The notes under the pieces were generated by a model. That model was not told the origin of the DNA. It searched no databases and saw only the letters and a list, made by a program, of their open reading frames with translations. Positions 1 through 8,799 of a stretch of 64,000 bases of DNA are shown piece after piece; position 1 is the first letter of the stretch, and each line of letters starts with the position of its first letter. The position numbers were made by a program, and so were the translations under genes. The stretch comes from Phenylobacterium sp. (lineage in GTDB: Bacteria > Pseudomonadota > Alphaproteobacteria > Caulobacterales > Caulobacteraceae), in assembly GCF_024508875.1 (NCBI RefSeq), contig NZ_JANINU010000001.1:1-64000 (forward strand). Direction: 5' to 3'.

Positions 1-162
1 GACCGTCGTTAAGCTTTGAACAACCTTTCAATCAGGCCCGATCTAGGCCGTTTTCGGGCGCAGCTTTGCTGTAAAGGCCGCTTCCTCGACCTGACGCAAC
101 GGCAGGGTTGACGGCGACGGTCCTGGCGGCTGGCTATCGCGGCGAGCGATCGGAGGGCGGAG

Positions 163-750
163 ATGGAACGGGGCGGGGACCGGGATTTCGGGCGGGACGT
201 GACGGTGGATGCGGCCGCCTTCGTCCATCCGACGGCGCAGCTCTACGGCAAGGTCAGCGTGGCGGCCGGCGCCTCGGTCTGGCCGAACGTGGTGGTGCGG
301 GCCGAGTCGCACGAGGTGGTCGTCGGCGCGCGGACCAACGTGCAGGACTTCGTGATGATCCACATCGGCGGCGGGACGCCGACGATCATCGGCGAGGACT
401 GCTCGATCACCCACCATTGCACGCTGCACGGCTGCCGGATCGGCGACCGGGTGCTGGTGGGCATCGGCTCGACCGTGATGGACGGCTGCGAGATCGGCGA
501 CAACACGATCATCGCCGGCCACGCGTTCCTGAAGGAAGGGACCGTGATCCCGCCCAACTCGATCGTGATGGGCGCGCCGGGCAAGGCGGTGAAGGTGCGC
601 GACAACGCGGTGGCGAACGCCTTCAATGCCTGGATGTACCTGAAGAACGCCGAGGCCTTCGTGCGCGGCGAACAGCGGCTGTGGTCGACGCCGCAGTTCA
701 AGGCGGCGGCGCGCGAGGAACAGGCGCGGCTGGCGGCGCTGTACGGCTGA
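163..750 (+). CDS. Gamma-carbonic-anhydrase-like hexapeptide-repeat protein
   Basis: This 195-residue protein has the left-handed beta-helix pattern of the gamma-carbonic anhydrase / PaaY-YrdA family: repeated I/V-G-x4 hexapeptides run from about residue 25 to 150. Candidate zinc-ligand histidines are visible at MIHIGG (H67) and THHCTLHGC (H84/H85 and H89), the spacing expected for the family's three ligands. The C-terminal 45 residues form the usual helix that packs on the trimer. The ATG follows a good GGAGGG ribosome site. The family includes zinc-dependent carbonic anhydrases and CoA-thioester-related proteins, so activity on bicarbonate is inferred. It stands alone, about 150 bp upstream of the next gene. 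Confidence 0.85.
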   Translation: MERGGDRDFGRDVTVDAAAFVHPTAQLYGKVSVAAGASVWPNVVVRAESHEVVVGARTNVQDFVMIHIGGGTPTIIGEDCSITHHCTLHGCRIGDRVLVGIGSTVMDGCEIGDNTIIAGHAFLKEGTVIPPNSIVMGAPGKAVKVRDNAVANAFNAWMYLKNAEAFVRGEQRLWSTPQFKAAAREEQARLAALYG

Positions 751-901
751 GGACGCACGCGCCGGGCCGAGTGGCCGGTCGGGGCGGGGCGTGATAGGCT
801 GAGGGCTCGTGTTTACCGGGCGGCGGTCATCGCCGGACGCCCGCTGCACACCGGCGGGAGCCCAGCGTGGACCACCGACCCCAACAGGCCGGAGGAAACG
901 C

Positions 902-1765
902 ATGGCGGTCGGCAATCACGTCGAGAATCCCCTCGAATACGCCCTGAAGAACGTGGTCGGCGCGTTCTCGGGCGCGCACCATCGCAAGACGGCGGCCGAG
1001 CGGGCGGCGGCGCGGGCCGAGCCCGAGATCCGCAAGATCGGGCTCGCCGACCTGACCGCGTCGCTGAGGAAGGGCTTCGGCGACTTCGGCGCGGCGCGCG
1101 ACGACGTCGTGTTCATCGCCATCGTCTATCCGCTGGCCGGCCTGGTGCTGGCGGCGGTGGCCATGCGCTACGAGTTGCTGCCGATGGTGTTCCCGCTGCT
1201 GTCGGGCTTCGCCCTCATCGGGCCGCTGGCGGCGGTCGGGCTCTATGAGATCAGCCGCCGGCGCGAGGCGGGCGAGGACGTGAGCTGGATGGACGCGGTG
1301 CGGGTGTTCCGCTCGCCCGCCATCGGCTCGATCGTGGAGATGGGCCTGATCCTGATCGCGCTGTTCGCGCTGTGGATGGCCACGGCCTACGAGATCAGCC
1401 TCCTAGCGTTCGGAAACGGCGCGCCGCCGACGGCGGAGATCTTCGTCAACCAGGTGCTCGCCACGGGCGGCGGCCAGGCGATGGCGGTGATCGGCATCGG
1501 CGTGGGCTTCCTTTTCGCCGTGGTCGCGCTGGCGATCAGCGTGGTGTCGTTCCCGCTGCTGCTGGACAAGCACGTGGACCTGGACGTGGCCATCCGCACC
1601 TCGCTGAAGGTGGTGGCGGCCAACCCGGGGACGATGGCGGCCTGGGGCCTGATCGTGGCGGGCTCGCTGGTGCTGGCCTCGATCCCGGCCCTGGTGGGCC
1701 TGATCGTGGCAGTGCCCGTCCTCGGTCACGCAACCTGGCACCTCTACCGGCGCGCGGTGGGGTGA
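902..1765 (+). CDS. DUF2189 family integral membrane protein
   Basis: A 287-residue inner-membrane protein. After a polar N-terminal segment with an Ala/Arg-rich stretch, about six hydrophobic helices follow from residue 75 to the end, in the arrangement of DUF2189 proteins (LSGFALIGPLAAVGLYEISR, then a paired bilayer-spanning block). An in-frame start exists 93 bp upstream, but the ATG at 902 is directly preceded by GGAGGAAAC and gives the family-like length, so I chose it. No enzymatic motif is visible and the function is unknown. It is transcribed in the same direction as the preceding carbonic-anhydrase-like gene, but the 150-bp gap suggests its own promoter. Confidence 0.8.
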   Translation: MAVGNHVENPLEYALKNVVGAFSGAHHRKTAAERAAARAEPEIRKIGLADLTASLRKGFGDFGAARDDVVFIAIVYPLAGLVLAAVAMRYELLPMVFPLLSGFALIGPLAAVGLYEISRRREAGEDVSWMDAVRVFRSPAIGSIVEMGLILIALFALWMATAYEISLLAFGNGAPPTAEIFVNQVLATGGGQAMAVIGIGVGFLFAVVALAISVVSFPLLLDKHVDLDVAIRTSLKVVAANPGTMAAWGLIVAGSLVLASIPALVGLIVAVPVLGHATWHLYRRAVG

Positions 1766-1958
1766 AGAGGGGGCGCCGGCGGCGCTGGCCGTACCAAATC
1801 TTCAATTTTTGAAACAGGGCTGCAATGCAGGCGGGGTAGGGCGATCCTGCGGCCGAGGGGGCCTGCCGTGCGCATTGCCGGAACCGGCGGCGCGCCCGTA
1901 AGAAGACACAAGAACGCCGCGCCGCCAGAGCCCGGCAGGAAGATGGGGAGTTGAGGCC

Positions 1959-3110
1959 ATGCAAAAGGTGGTCATCGCAGCGCTTGGGACCCTTCTGCTG
2001 GCCAGCGTCGCCGCCGCGCCGATCACGGCCGCCGCCGCGGACGCGAAGGCCGCGCCCGCCGCCAAGGGCGCGCCTTACAAGGCGCCGCGGAACGCGTTCG
2101 GCCAGCCGGACCTGGCCGGCTTCTGGAGCAACGCCACGCTGACGCCGCTGACGCGCCGGCCGCAGTTCAAGGACCAGGCCGTCTACACGCCCGAGCAGGT
2201 GAAGGAGATGGAGTCCAGCGCCGCCGCCGAGGTGGAGGAGGGCAACCAGGACACCGACCCGAACGCGCCGGCCGAGGCCAAGCCCGCCAGCAGCGCCAAC
2301 ATCCGCCCCGAGTTCGCGGCGGCCGGCGGCGACGTGGGCGGCTACAACCGCGGCTGGCTCGACCCGGGCAGCCATGTGATGCGGGTGAACGGCGAGCCGC
2401 GCACTTCGCTGATCACCACGCCGAACGGCCAGGTTCCGCCCCGCAAGGCGGGCGCCGCGCCGGGGCCGCGCTTCGGCGGCGGCATGGGCTCGTTCGACAG
2501 CTACGAGAGCCGGTCGCTGGGCGAGCGCTGCATCCTGTCGTTCGGCCGCAACGCCGGGCCGCCGATGTTCCCGAACGGCTTCTACAACAACAACTACCAG
2601 TTCATTCAGACCAAGGACGCGGTGCTGATCGAGGTGGAGATGATCCACGACCTGCGGATCGTCCCGCTGAACGCCAAGCACCGCACCGACGGCGTGCGGC
2701 CGTGGATGGGCGATTCCATCGGCTGGTACGACGGCGACACCCTGGTGGTGGAGACCACAAACCTACCCCAGGCCCAGCACTTCATGGGCTCGTGGAAGAA
2801 CCTGAAGATCACCGAGAAGTTCACCCGCGTGGGGCAGCACCGGGTGCTGTACCAGTTCACGGTCGACGACCCGGACACCTGGGACAAGCCGTGGGGCGGG
2901 GAATACGAGTTCTCGCCGCTGGACGGCCGGATCTACGAATACGCCTGCCACGAGGGCAACTACGCGCTGCCGGGCATCCTGGCCGGCGCCCGCGCCGAGG
3001 AGCAGCAGAAGGCCGAAGCGGCCAAGCTCGCCGCCGAGAAGGCCGAGGCCGACAAGGCCGCGGCGGCCAAGGCGACGGGCAAGAAGGGTTCGGCGAAGGC
3101 GGGCGAATAG
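1959..3110 (+). CDS. Secreted 'ACHEGNYAL' family protein, paralogue 1
   Basis: A 383-residue exported protein with an N-terminal signal peptide ending near residue 28. It shares its whole length with two other proteins in this window (17635-18672 and 28979-30088). Shared blocks are AFGQPDLAGFW near the N terminus, SLGERCILSFG, NAGPPMF, YNNNYQ, WMGDSIGWYDGDTLVVET, TEKFTRV and YACHEGNYALPGILAGAR. Two cysteines, C191 and C330, are present in all three copies and could form a disulfide. This copy alone carries a 35-residue Ala/Lys/Glu-rich tail that looks like a coiled coil. I do not recognise a catalytic motif. A periplasmic location is inferred. A purine-rich ribosome site precedes the ATG. Confidence 0.8.
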   Translation: MQKVVIAALGTLLLASVAAAPITAAAADAKAAPAAKGAPYKAPRNAFGQPDLAGFWSNATLTPLTRRPQFKDQAVYTPEQVKEMESSAAAEVEEGNQDTDPNAPAEAKPASSANIRPEFAAAGGDVGGYNRGWLDPGSHVMRVNGEPRTSLITTPNGQVPPRKAGAAPGPRFGGGMGSFDSYESRSLGERCILSFGRNAGPPMFPNGFYNNNYQFIQTKDAVLIEVEMIHDLRIVPLNAKHRTDGVRPWMGDSIGWYDGDTLVVETTNLPQAQHFMGSWKNLKITEKFTRVGQHRVLYQFTVDDPDTWDKPWGGEYEFSPLDGRIYEYACHEGNYALPGILAGARAEEQQKAEAAKLAAEKAEADKAAAAKATGKKGSAKAGE

Positions 3111-3201
3111 TCCCACTTCATCGAGTGTCGCGCGGGCCGGGGAGCGATCCCCGGCCCGATGCGTTTGGGGACGGCATTTCCCGGAAACGGAGGGACGTCC
3201 C

Positions 3202-3489
3202 TTGAAACGCCTGATCACCGCCGCGGCCGTCACCGTGCTCGCCGTCTCGTCGCTGAACCTGGCCGCCTGCGGCCGCAAGACCGGATCGGGCGCCGAGGGC
3301 TCGAAGGTCGGCGCGGCCATGCCCGACACGACCCAGCCCCGCGACCCCAACGCGGCGATGACGGTCCCCGACGCCGGGGCGACCGGCGCCGTGCCGGCCG
3401 ATGGCTCGCCCACGCCGCGCGCGGAAACGCCGGCGGACCAGCCCGCCACGGCGCCGGCCACCCCGCCCGTGACGGAGGCTCCGAAATAG
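3202..3489 (+). CDS. Small proline/alanine-rich lipoprotein
   Basis: A 95-residue predicted lipoprotein. It starts at TTG, 6 bp after a strong GGAGGGACG ribosome site, with a signal peptide ending in the lipobox NLAAC (C23). The mature part is Pro/Ala/Thr-rich and low in complexity, with no recognisable domain. It lies 91 bp downstream of the ACHEGNYAL paralogue 1 gene and may be cotranscribed with it. The function is unknown; such short disordered lipoproteins are common in Caulobacteraceae envelopes. Confidence 0.7.
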   Translation: MKRLITAAAVTVLAVSSLNLAACGRKTGSGAEGSKVGAAMPDTTQPRDPNAAMTVPDAGATGAVPADGSPTPRAETPADQPATAPATPPVTEAPK

Positions 3490-3606
3490 GGGCCCGCCGA
3501 CTTCGAATGCGTCAAACGGCCACAGGCTTGGCCCCTATCAATTGAGCGTTTCGCGAGTCCTGTTCACGGCCTCGAAAGCGGCGCGCCGTTAACGCTGCTG
3601 CCCTGT

Positions 3607-5991
3607 ATGCGTGGCTTGGGGACCGGGCTTGTGACCAGACGCGAGACCTCGGGCGCCGAGGGGGCGTTCGCCTTCATCGCCGAGAACACGAGCGACGTGA
3701 TCATGCGCACGAACGCGCAGGGGGTGTTGACCTATGTCTCGCCCGCCGTGCGGCGCTACGGCTACGAGCCTGGCGAGCTCATGGGGCTAAACGCCGGCTC
3801 CCTGGTTCACCCCGACGACGTGGACAACCTGCTCCGCAACAACGCGGACCTGTTCGCCGGGCGCAAGGATGCGGCCGCGCACCGGCAGCACCGGTTCCGC
3901 TCGGCGGACGGGAGCTGGGTCTGGTTCGAGGGCAATCCGCAAATCGTGTTCGACGACGAAGGGCAGGTCGTCGAGCTGATCAACATCTTCCGGGACGTGA
4001 CCCACCGCATCGCGCTGGAGGCCGAGGCCAAGTCGCAGGCCGAGCAGTTCGAGGCCGCCTTCCGCGACGCGGCGATCGGGATGGCGCTGGTGGCCCTGGA
4101 CGGCCGGTTCCTGCGGGTGAACGACGCCTTCTGCCGGCTGCTGGGCTACGACGAGCCGACGCTGCGCGAGCTGGACTTCCAGACGATCACCCACCCCGAA
4201 CACCTGGACGCGGACCTGGAGTTGCTGGGGCGGCTGACGGCGGGCGAAATCTCCAGCTATCGCCTGGACAAGCGCTATCTGCGCGCCGACGGCGAGGAGG
4301 TCTGGGTCAGGCTCGCGGTGTCGCTGGTGCGCAACGCGGACGGGGCGCCGCAGCACTACGTCGCCCAGGTCGAGGACCAGTCCGAGCGACGGGCCGCCGA
4401 GGAGGCCCTGCGCCAGAGCGAGGCGCGCTATCGCCTGATCGCCGAGCACACGTCCGACATCATCACCATGACCGACCTGGAAGGCCGGACGATCTACGCG
4501 AGCCCGAGCGTGCGGCAGATCGGCTGGCGTCCCGAGCAGCTCGAAGGCAAGTCGTTCGTCTTCAGCGTCCACCCCGACGACTCGCGGGCGATCCGCAAGA
4601 CCTTCGTCGACCTGCTGGCGAACGGCGGCGAGGCGACGCGCCTGCGGTGGCGGGGCATGGACGCCGGCACGGGCGACTGGGTATGGCTGGAGTCGAACCC
4701 CAGCCTTATCCGCGACCCGAAATCGGGCGAGACGACCGGCTTCCTCGATATCGTCCGCAACGTCAGCCTGCAGGTGGCGCAGGAGGAGGCCGTGGCGGAA
4801 GCGCGGGCGCAGGCCGAAGAGGCGGCGGCGGCCAAGTCGCAGTTCCTGGCCAACATGAGCCACGAGATCCGAACGCCCCTGACGGCCGTGCTGGGCTTCA
4901 CCAACCTGCTGCGCGACATGGAGCTGCCCGAGTCGGCGGCCGGCTACGTGCGGCGGATCGCGGGGGCCGGCAACGCGCTGCTGGCGATCGTCAACGACAT
5001 CCTCGACTTCTCCAAGCTGGAGGCGGGCAAGTTCGAGATCCGCCCGCGGCCGACGCGGCTGGGCGAGGTCTGCGAGGAGACGCTGCACCTGTTCTCCACC
5101 CAGGCGGAGGGGAAGGGGCTGTCGCTGACGCTGGAAGCCGCGGCGGACCTGCCGGCCGTGGCGATGCTGGACGCCGACCGCCTGCGCCAACTGCTGATCA
5201 ACCTGATCGGCAACGCCATCAAGTTCACGGAGGCAGGAGGCGTCACGCTGCGCGCGGGGGCCGGCGAGGACCGTTCGACCGTCGTGTTCGAGGTGGCCGA
5301 CACGGGGCCCGGCCTCGACGAGGCGAGCCAGGCCCGACTCTTCCAGCGCTTCAGCCAGGTGGACGACGGGACGACCCGCCGCCACGGCGGCACCGGGCTG
5401 GGCCTGGCGATCAGCCGGGGCATCGCCGAGGCCATGGGTGGGCGCATCGGCGTGACCAGCGCGCCCGGCGCCGGGGCGGTCTTCCGGGTGGAGCTGCCGG
5501 CGGGCGCGGCCGAGGCCGAGGACGCCGCGGACGACGACCGCGACGCGATCTCGATCGAGGGCGCCCGCGTCCTGATCGTCGACGACAACCCGGTGAACCG
5601 TGAGCTCAGCCGGCGCATCCTGGAAGCGGGCGGCGCCGAGGTGACCGACGCGCCCGACGGCGCCGCCGCCCTGGCGCAACTGGCGGCCATGCCGGTGGAC
5701 GTGGTGCTGATGGACCTGCGGATGCCGGTGCTGGACGGCCGCTCGGCGCTGCGGTCGCTGCGCGCGGCGGCCGGCCCCAACCAGCGGGCGCCCGTGCTGG
5801 CCTTTACGGCAGACGCCGACGTGGAGGGCGAGGGCGAGCTGGAGGGCTTCGACGGCCTGGTGCGTAAGCCGATCGAGCCGCTGGACATGTACGCCGCCAT
5901 CGCCGCCGCGGCGCGTGGGGCGGCGTCCGGCCCGGGACGGTCTCAGGCCACCGGGGCCCGCAGGCGGCAGACCACCCCGCCGCGCGCGTAG
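3607..5991 (+). CDS. Triple-PAS hybrid histidine kinase with receiver domain
   Basis: A 794-residue soluble hybrid sensor kinase with no membrane segment. Three PAS/PAC units occupy about residues 20-140, 145-265 and 275-395. A HisKA domain follows with phospho-accepting H419 in NMSHEIRTPL. The HATPase domain shows the N box (INLIGNAIKF), G1 (ADTGPGLD) and G2 (GGTGLGLAIS). A C-terminal receiver domain starts at VLIVDDNPVN and carries the phospho-acceptor D703 (LMDLRMP) and the conserved lysine in RKPIEP. It probably autophosphorylates in response to a cytoplasmic cue (redox, ligand or light through the PAS units) and relays to its own receiver. No Hpt partner is nearby. Its 3' end overlaps the convergent kinase by 49 bp. 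Confidence 0.93.
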   Translation: MRGLGTGLVTRRETSGAEGAFAFIAENTSDVIMRTNAQGVLTYVSPAVRRYGYEPGELMGLNAGSLVHPDDVDNLLRNNADLFAGRKDAAAHRQHRFRSADGSWVWFEGNPQIVFDDEGQVVELINIFRDVTHRIALEAEAKSQAEQFEAAFRDAAIGMALVALDGRFLRVNDAFCRLLGYDEPTLRELDFQTITHPEHLDADLELLGRLTAGEISSYRLDKRYLRADGEEVWVRLAVSLVRNADGAPQHYVAQVEDQSERRAAEEALRQSEARYRLIAEHTSDIITMTDLEGRTIYASPSVRQIGWRPEQLEGKSFVFSVHPDDSRAIRKTFVDLLANGGEATRLRWRGMDAGTGDWVWLESNPSLIRDPKSGETTGFLDIVRNVSLQVAQEEAVAEARAQAEEAAAAKSQFLANMSHEIRTPLTAVLGFTNLLRDMELPESAAGYVRRIAGAGNALLAIVNDILDFSKLEAGKFEIRPRPTRLGEVCEETLHLFSTQAEGKGLSLTLEAAADLPAVAMLDADRLRQLLINLIGNAIKFTEAGGVTLRAGAGEDRSTVVFEVADTGPGLDEASQARLFQRFSQVDDGTTRRHGGTGLGLAISRGIAEAMGGRIGVTSAPGAGAVFRVELPAGAAEAEDAADDDRDAISIEGARVLIVDDNPVNRELSRRILEAGGAEVTDAPDGAAALAQLAAMPVDVVLMDLRMPVLDGRSALRSLRAAAGPNQRAPVLAFTADADVEGEGELEGFDGLVRKPIEPLDMYAAIAAAARGAASGPGRSQATGARRRQTTPPRA

Positions 5992-7337
5992 TCGATCGCG
6001 GCGGGCGCGCCGAGCTCGGCCGTCAGTCCCGAGATCAGCCGGCTGCCGAAGCCGCGGGAACTCGGCGTCGCCACCGGCGGGCCGCCGCTCTCGCGCCATT
6101 CCAGGTCGACCGCTCCGGGCGTCGGGCTCGTGGTCCAGTGGAGCGCCACGTGGCCCCGCGGCGCCGAGAGCGCGCCGTACTTCTGGGCGTTGGTGGCGAG
6201 CTCGTGCAGGGCCATGGACACGGCCAGCGCCACGTGGGGCGCCAGGCGCGCGCGCGGGCCTTCGATGCGGATGCGAGGCGCCTCGGGATCGTCGTAGGGG
6301 CGCACGGCCTCACGGGCGATGTCGTCCAGATCGGCGCTCTCCCAGTTCTCGCGGGTGAGCACGTTGTGCGCCGTGGAAAGGGCCAGCAGGCGGTCGGTGA
6401 GCCGCTCGCGCGCCTCAATGGCGGGCACGCCGTCGCGCAGGGTCTGGCGGGCCAGCGACTGGATGGTGGCCAGCGTGTTCTTCACCCGGTGGTTCAGCTC
6501 GTTGATGAGCAGGCGTTGGCGGGACTCGCTCTGCGCCAGCCGCGTGCGGTCGGCGCGGATGCGGGCGTCCTCCAACTTGGCCTCGGTGATGTCGGCGAGG
6601 ACGCCCAGCATGCCGACGGGCCGCTCGTCGTCGCCGAACTCGATCCGGGCCAGCACCCGGATCCAGCGCTCGGCGCCGTCGCTGGGGCGGATGATACGGT
6701 ACTCGGCCTCGTAGGGCGTGTGGTCCTGCAGCGCCCGTTCGGTGGCCTGCAGGGCACCGTCGCGATCATCGACGTGGACATTCTGCAGAAGGGCCATCCG
6801 ACCCGGGGCCGCGCCCTGAGAGATGCCCACCAACTCCGCGGCCCGGGCCGACATGTCGACGGTGTCGCTGGCCACGTCCCAGCGCCAGTCGCCGTAGCCC
6901 GAAGTGGCCAGGGCCAGTTCCAGGCGAGCGGCCTGCTCCCGCTCGCGGCGGGCCCGGGCGCGGCGCTCGGTGATGTCACGGAACGTGACGGCCAAGCCGT
7001 CCTCGATGGGGAAGGCGCGCAGGTGGAACCAGACGCCGGGGCGCAGCTCGGAGTCGGCCTCGGCCTCGACCTCGGTGCGCGAGGTCATGGCGCGCTCGAG
7101 GAAGGTCCGCATCTCGCCGTCGGCGCCGAGCTGGGGCAGGCTCCAGGCCACGTTGCCGATGGCCTCGTCACGGCGGAGCCCATAGTGAGCCTCGGCCGCG
7201 CGGTTGCAGTAGGCGAGGCGCCAATCGAAGTCGAACGTCATGAAGCCGTCGCCGATGCTGTCCAGCAGTTCGGCCATCTGGCGGTACTGGGCTGCCTGCC
7301 GCCGCGCGGGGGACTCCGGAATGACGCCTGCTCCCAA
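5943..7337 (-). CDS. PAS-PAS HWE-family sensor histidine kinase
   Basis: A 464-residue soluble kinase with two PAS domains (about residues 20-125 and 145-260) and an HWE-type kinase core. The phospho-accepting H283 sits in NELNHRVKNTLA. The ATPase part has HELATNAQKYGAL and the W-R-E motif (LEWRESGGPPV) that names the family, ending with GFGSRLI. HWE kinases are typical of alphaproteobacteria and often feed the general stress response or unknown single-domain regulators. The start is TTG with a poor ribosome site; M21 is a possible alternative. It is divergent from the HWE kinase at 7468, with 130 bp between them, and overlaps the hybrid kinase convergently. No response regulator is adjacent. 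Confidence 0.9.
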   Translation of the reverse strand: MGAGVIPESPARRQAAQYRQMAELLDSIGDGFMTFDFDWRLAYCNRAAEAHYGLRRDEAIGNVAWSLPQLGADGEMRTFLERAMTSRTEVEAEADSELRPGVWFHLRAFPIEDGLAVTFRDITERRARARREREQAARLELALATSGYGDWRWDVASDTVDMSARAAELVGISQGAAPGRMALLQNVHVDDRDGALQATERALQDHTPYEAEYRIIRPSDGAERWIRVLARIEFGDDERPVGMLGVLADITEAKLEDARIRADRTRLAQSESRQRLLINELNHRVKNTLATIQSLARQTLRDGVPAIEARERLTDRLLALSTAHNVLTRENWESADLDDIAREAVRPYDDPEAPRIRIEGPRARLAPHVALAVSMALHELATNAQKYGALSAPRGHVALHWTTSPTPGAVDLEWRESGGPPVATPSSRGFGSRLISGLTAELGAPAAIDYARGGVVCRLRAPVA

Positions 7338-7436
7338 CCTGGCGATTTTTCACGCGATCATGGGCGCAGCCGGGGGAAGTCCACAAGCCCGGCGGCGTGT
7401 TCCGCCGTGACGCGGGGCGTGGGCTATGGCTTGATC

Positions 7437-7457
7437 CGCCCGTGGTTCGAACGGGCG
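7437..7457 (+). other. Hairpin just upstream of the HWE kinase start
   Basis: A perfect 7-bp stem (CGCCCGT / ACGGGCG) closes a 7-nt loop GGTTCGA. It ends 10 bp before the TTG start of the kinase at 7468, where no clear Shine-Dalgarno is visible. It resembles a T-arm, but no acceptor or anticodon arms surround it. A role in translation control is possible but unproven. Confidence 0.35.
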
Positions 7458-7467
7458 TAGACGCAAC

Positions 7468-8799
7468 TTGAGCAAGGTTCCGCCAAATCTCCGGGCGGAC
7501 GCGCGGCTGGCCGCGGTCCTGGAGAGCATCAGCGACGTCTATTACGCCGTCGACCGCGACTGGCGGATCGTGCTGTTCAACCGCTCGGCGGAGGAGTTCT
7601 TCGGCCTGGAACGCGATGCGATCCTGGGCCGGGAGTTCTGGGAGCTGTACCCCGACCGCGAGGGCGAGTTCGGGCGCCTGCTGAAGGCGGCGATGGACGA
7701 GCGGCGCGCCGGGCGGCTGACGGCCCCGTCCGCGCTGCGCCCCGGACGCACCGTGGAGGTGCGGGTCGCGCCGCTGGCCGACGAGGGTGTCGGCGTCTCG
7801 ATCGACGACATCACCGAGCGCGCCCAGGCCGAGCGGGCGATGCGGCGCAGCCAGCAGCGGCTGGACATGGCCGTCGAGGCCCACGGCATCGGCATCTTCG
7901 ACTGGCACATCCCGAGCGGGAAGATCGTCTGGAACCGCGAGGAGGAGGCGCTGTTCGGCCTGCCGGAAGGGGGCTTCGGCGGCGACATCTCCGACTGGCG
8001 CAAGCAGGTGCTGGAGGAGGATCTCGGCCGGATGGAGGCCGAGATGTCGGCGGCCATGGCGGCGCGGCAGGAGACCATGAACTTCGGGTTCCGCATCCGC
8101 CGTCCGGACGGGGCGATACGTTGGGTCGAGGGGGCCGCGCGGTTCCTCTACCTGCCCGACGGGACGCCGCACCGGATGGTGGGCACCAACATGGACGTCA
8201 CGGCCCGCAAGACCGCCGACCAGCATCAGCGGTTGTTGATCAATGAGCTGAACCACCGCGTGAAGAACACCCTGGCGATCGTGCAGGGCATCGCCTGGCA
8301 GTCGTTCCGGCCCAGCGAGGTGGCGCGGGAGGCGGTGGAGGCGTTCGAGGGACGCCTGGCCGCCCTGTCGGCCGCCCACGACGTGCTGACGCAGCAAAGC
8401 TGGGAGGCGGCGCCCATCGGCCAGATCGTGGCCCGGGCCCTCGCGCCGCACCATGCGGGCGACGGCCGGCTCAGCGTCGACGGGCCGCCCGTGGACCTGG
8501 AGCCGAAGAGCGCCGTGGCCCTGGGCCTGGCCATGCATGAGCTGGCGACGAACGCGGTGAAGTACGGCGCGCTGTCGACGCCGGAGGGGCGGATCGAGGT
8601 GCGGTGGGCCATCGACGGGGCGCGCCTGGAGCTGACCTGGCGCGAGACGGGCGGGCCACCGGTGGCCAGGCCGGCCCGCCGGGGCTTCGGCGCGCGGCTG
8701 CTGGAGCAGGGCCTGGCGGAGGAACTGGGGGGCGCCGTGCGGCTGGATTTCCGGCCCGAGGGCCTCGTCTGCGTCGTCGAGGCGGCGCTGGAGAGTTAG
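7468..8799 (+). CDS. PAS-PAS HWE-family sensor histidine kinase
   Basis: A 443-residue cytoplasmic kinase with two PAS domains (about residues 12-115 and 130-245) and an HWE core. The phospho-acceptor is H263 in INELNHRVKNTLAIVQ. HELATNAVKYGAL and LTWRETGGPPVARP are the ATP-site and W-x-E motifs. It resembles its divergent neighbour in architecture, but the PAS sequences differ, so the two probably sense different cues. Translation appears to start at TTG without an obvious ribosome site. Its last 4 bp overlap the convergent gene at 8796-9920. No partner regulator is adjacent. Confidence 0.9.
   Translation: MSKVPPNLRADARLAAVLESISDVYYAVDRDWRIVLFNRSAEEFFGLERDAILGREFWELYPDREGEFGRLLKAAMDERRAGRLTAPSALRPGRTVEVRVAPLADEGVGVSIDDITERAQAERAMRRSQQRLDMAVEAHGIGIFDWHIPSGKIVWNREEEALFGLPEGGFGGDISDWRKQVLEEDLGRMEAEMSAAMAARQETMNFGFRIRRPDGAIRWVEGAARFLYLPDGTPHRMVGTNMDVTARKTADQHQRLLINELNHRVKNTLAIVQGIAWQSFRPSEVAREAVEAFEGRLAALSAAHDVLTQQSWEAAPIGQIVARALAPHHAGDGRLSVDGPPVDLEPKSAVALGLAMHELATNAVKYGALSTPEGRIEVRWAIDGARLELTWRETGGPPVARPARRGFGARLLEQGLAEELGGAVRLDFRPEGLVCVVEAALES

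Noticed and set aside
3787-6099. A 770-codon open frame on the minus strand
   Set aside because: Antisense to the hybrid kinase, with Arg/His-rich junk composition and no start context.
7437-7457. tRNA T-arm look-alike (GGTTCGA loop)
   Set aside because: The hairpin has a T-loop-like sequence, but there is no acceptor stem, D-arm or anticodon arm around it.
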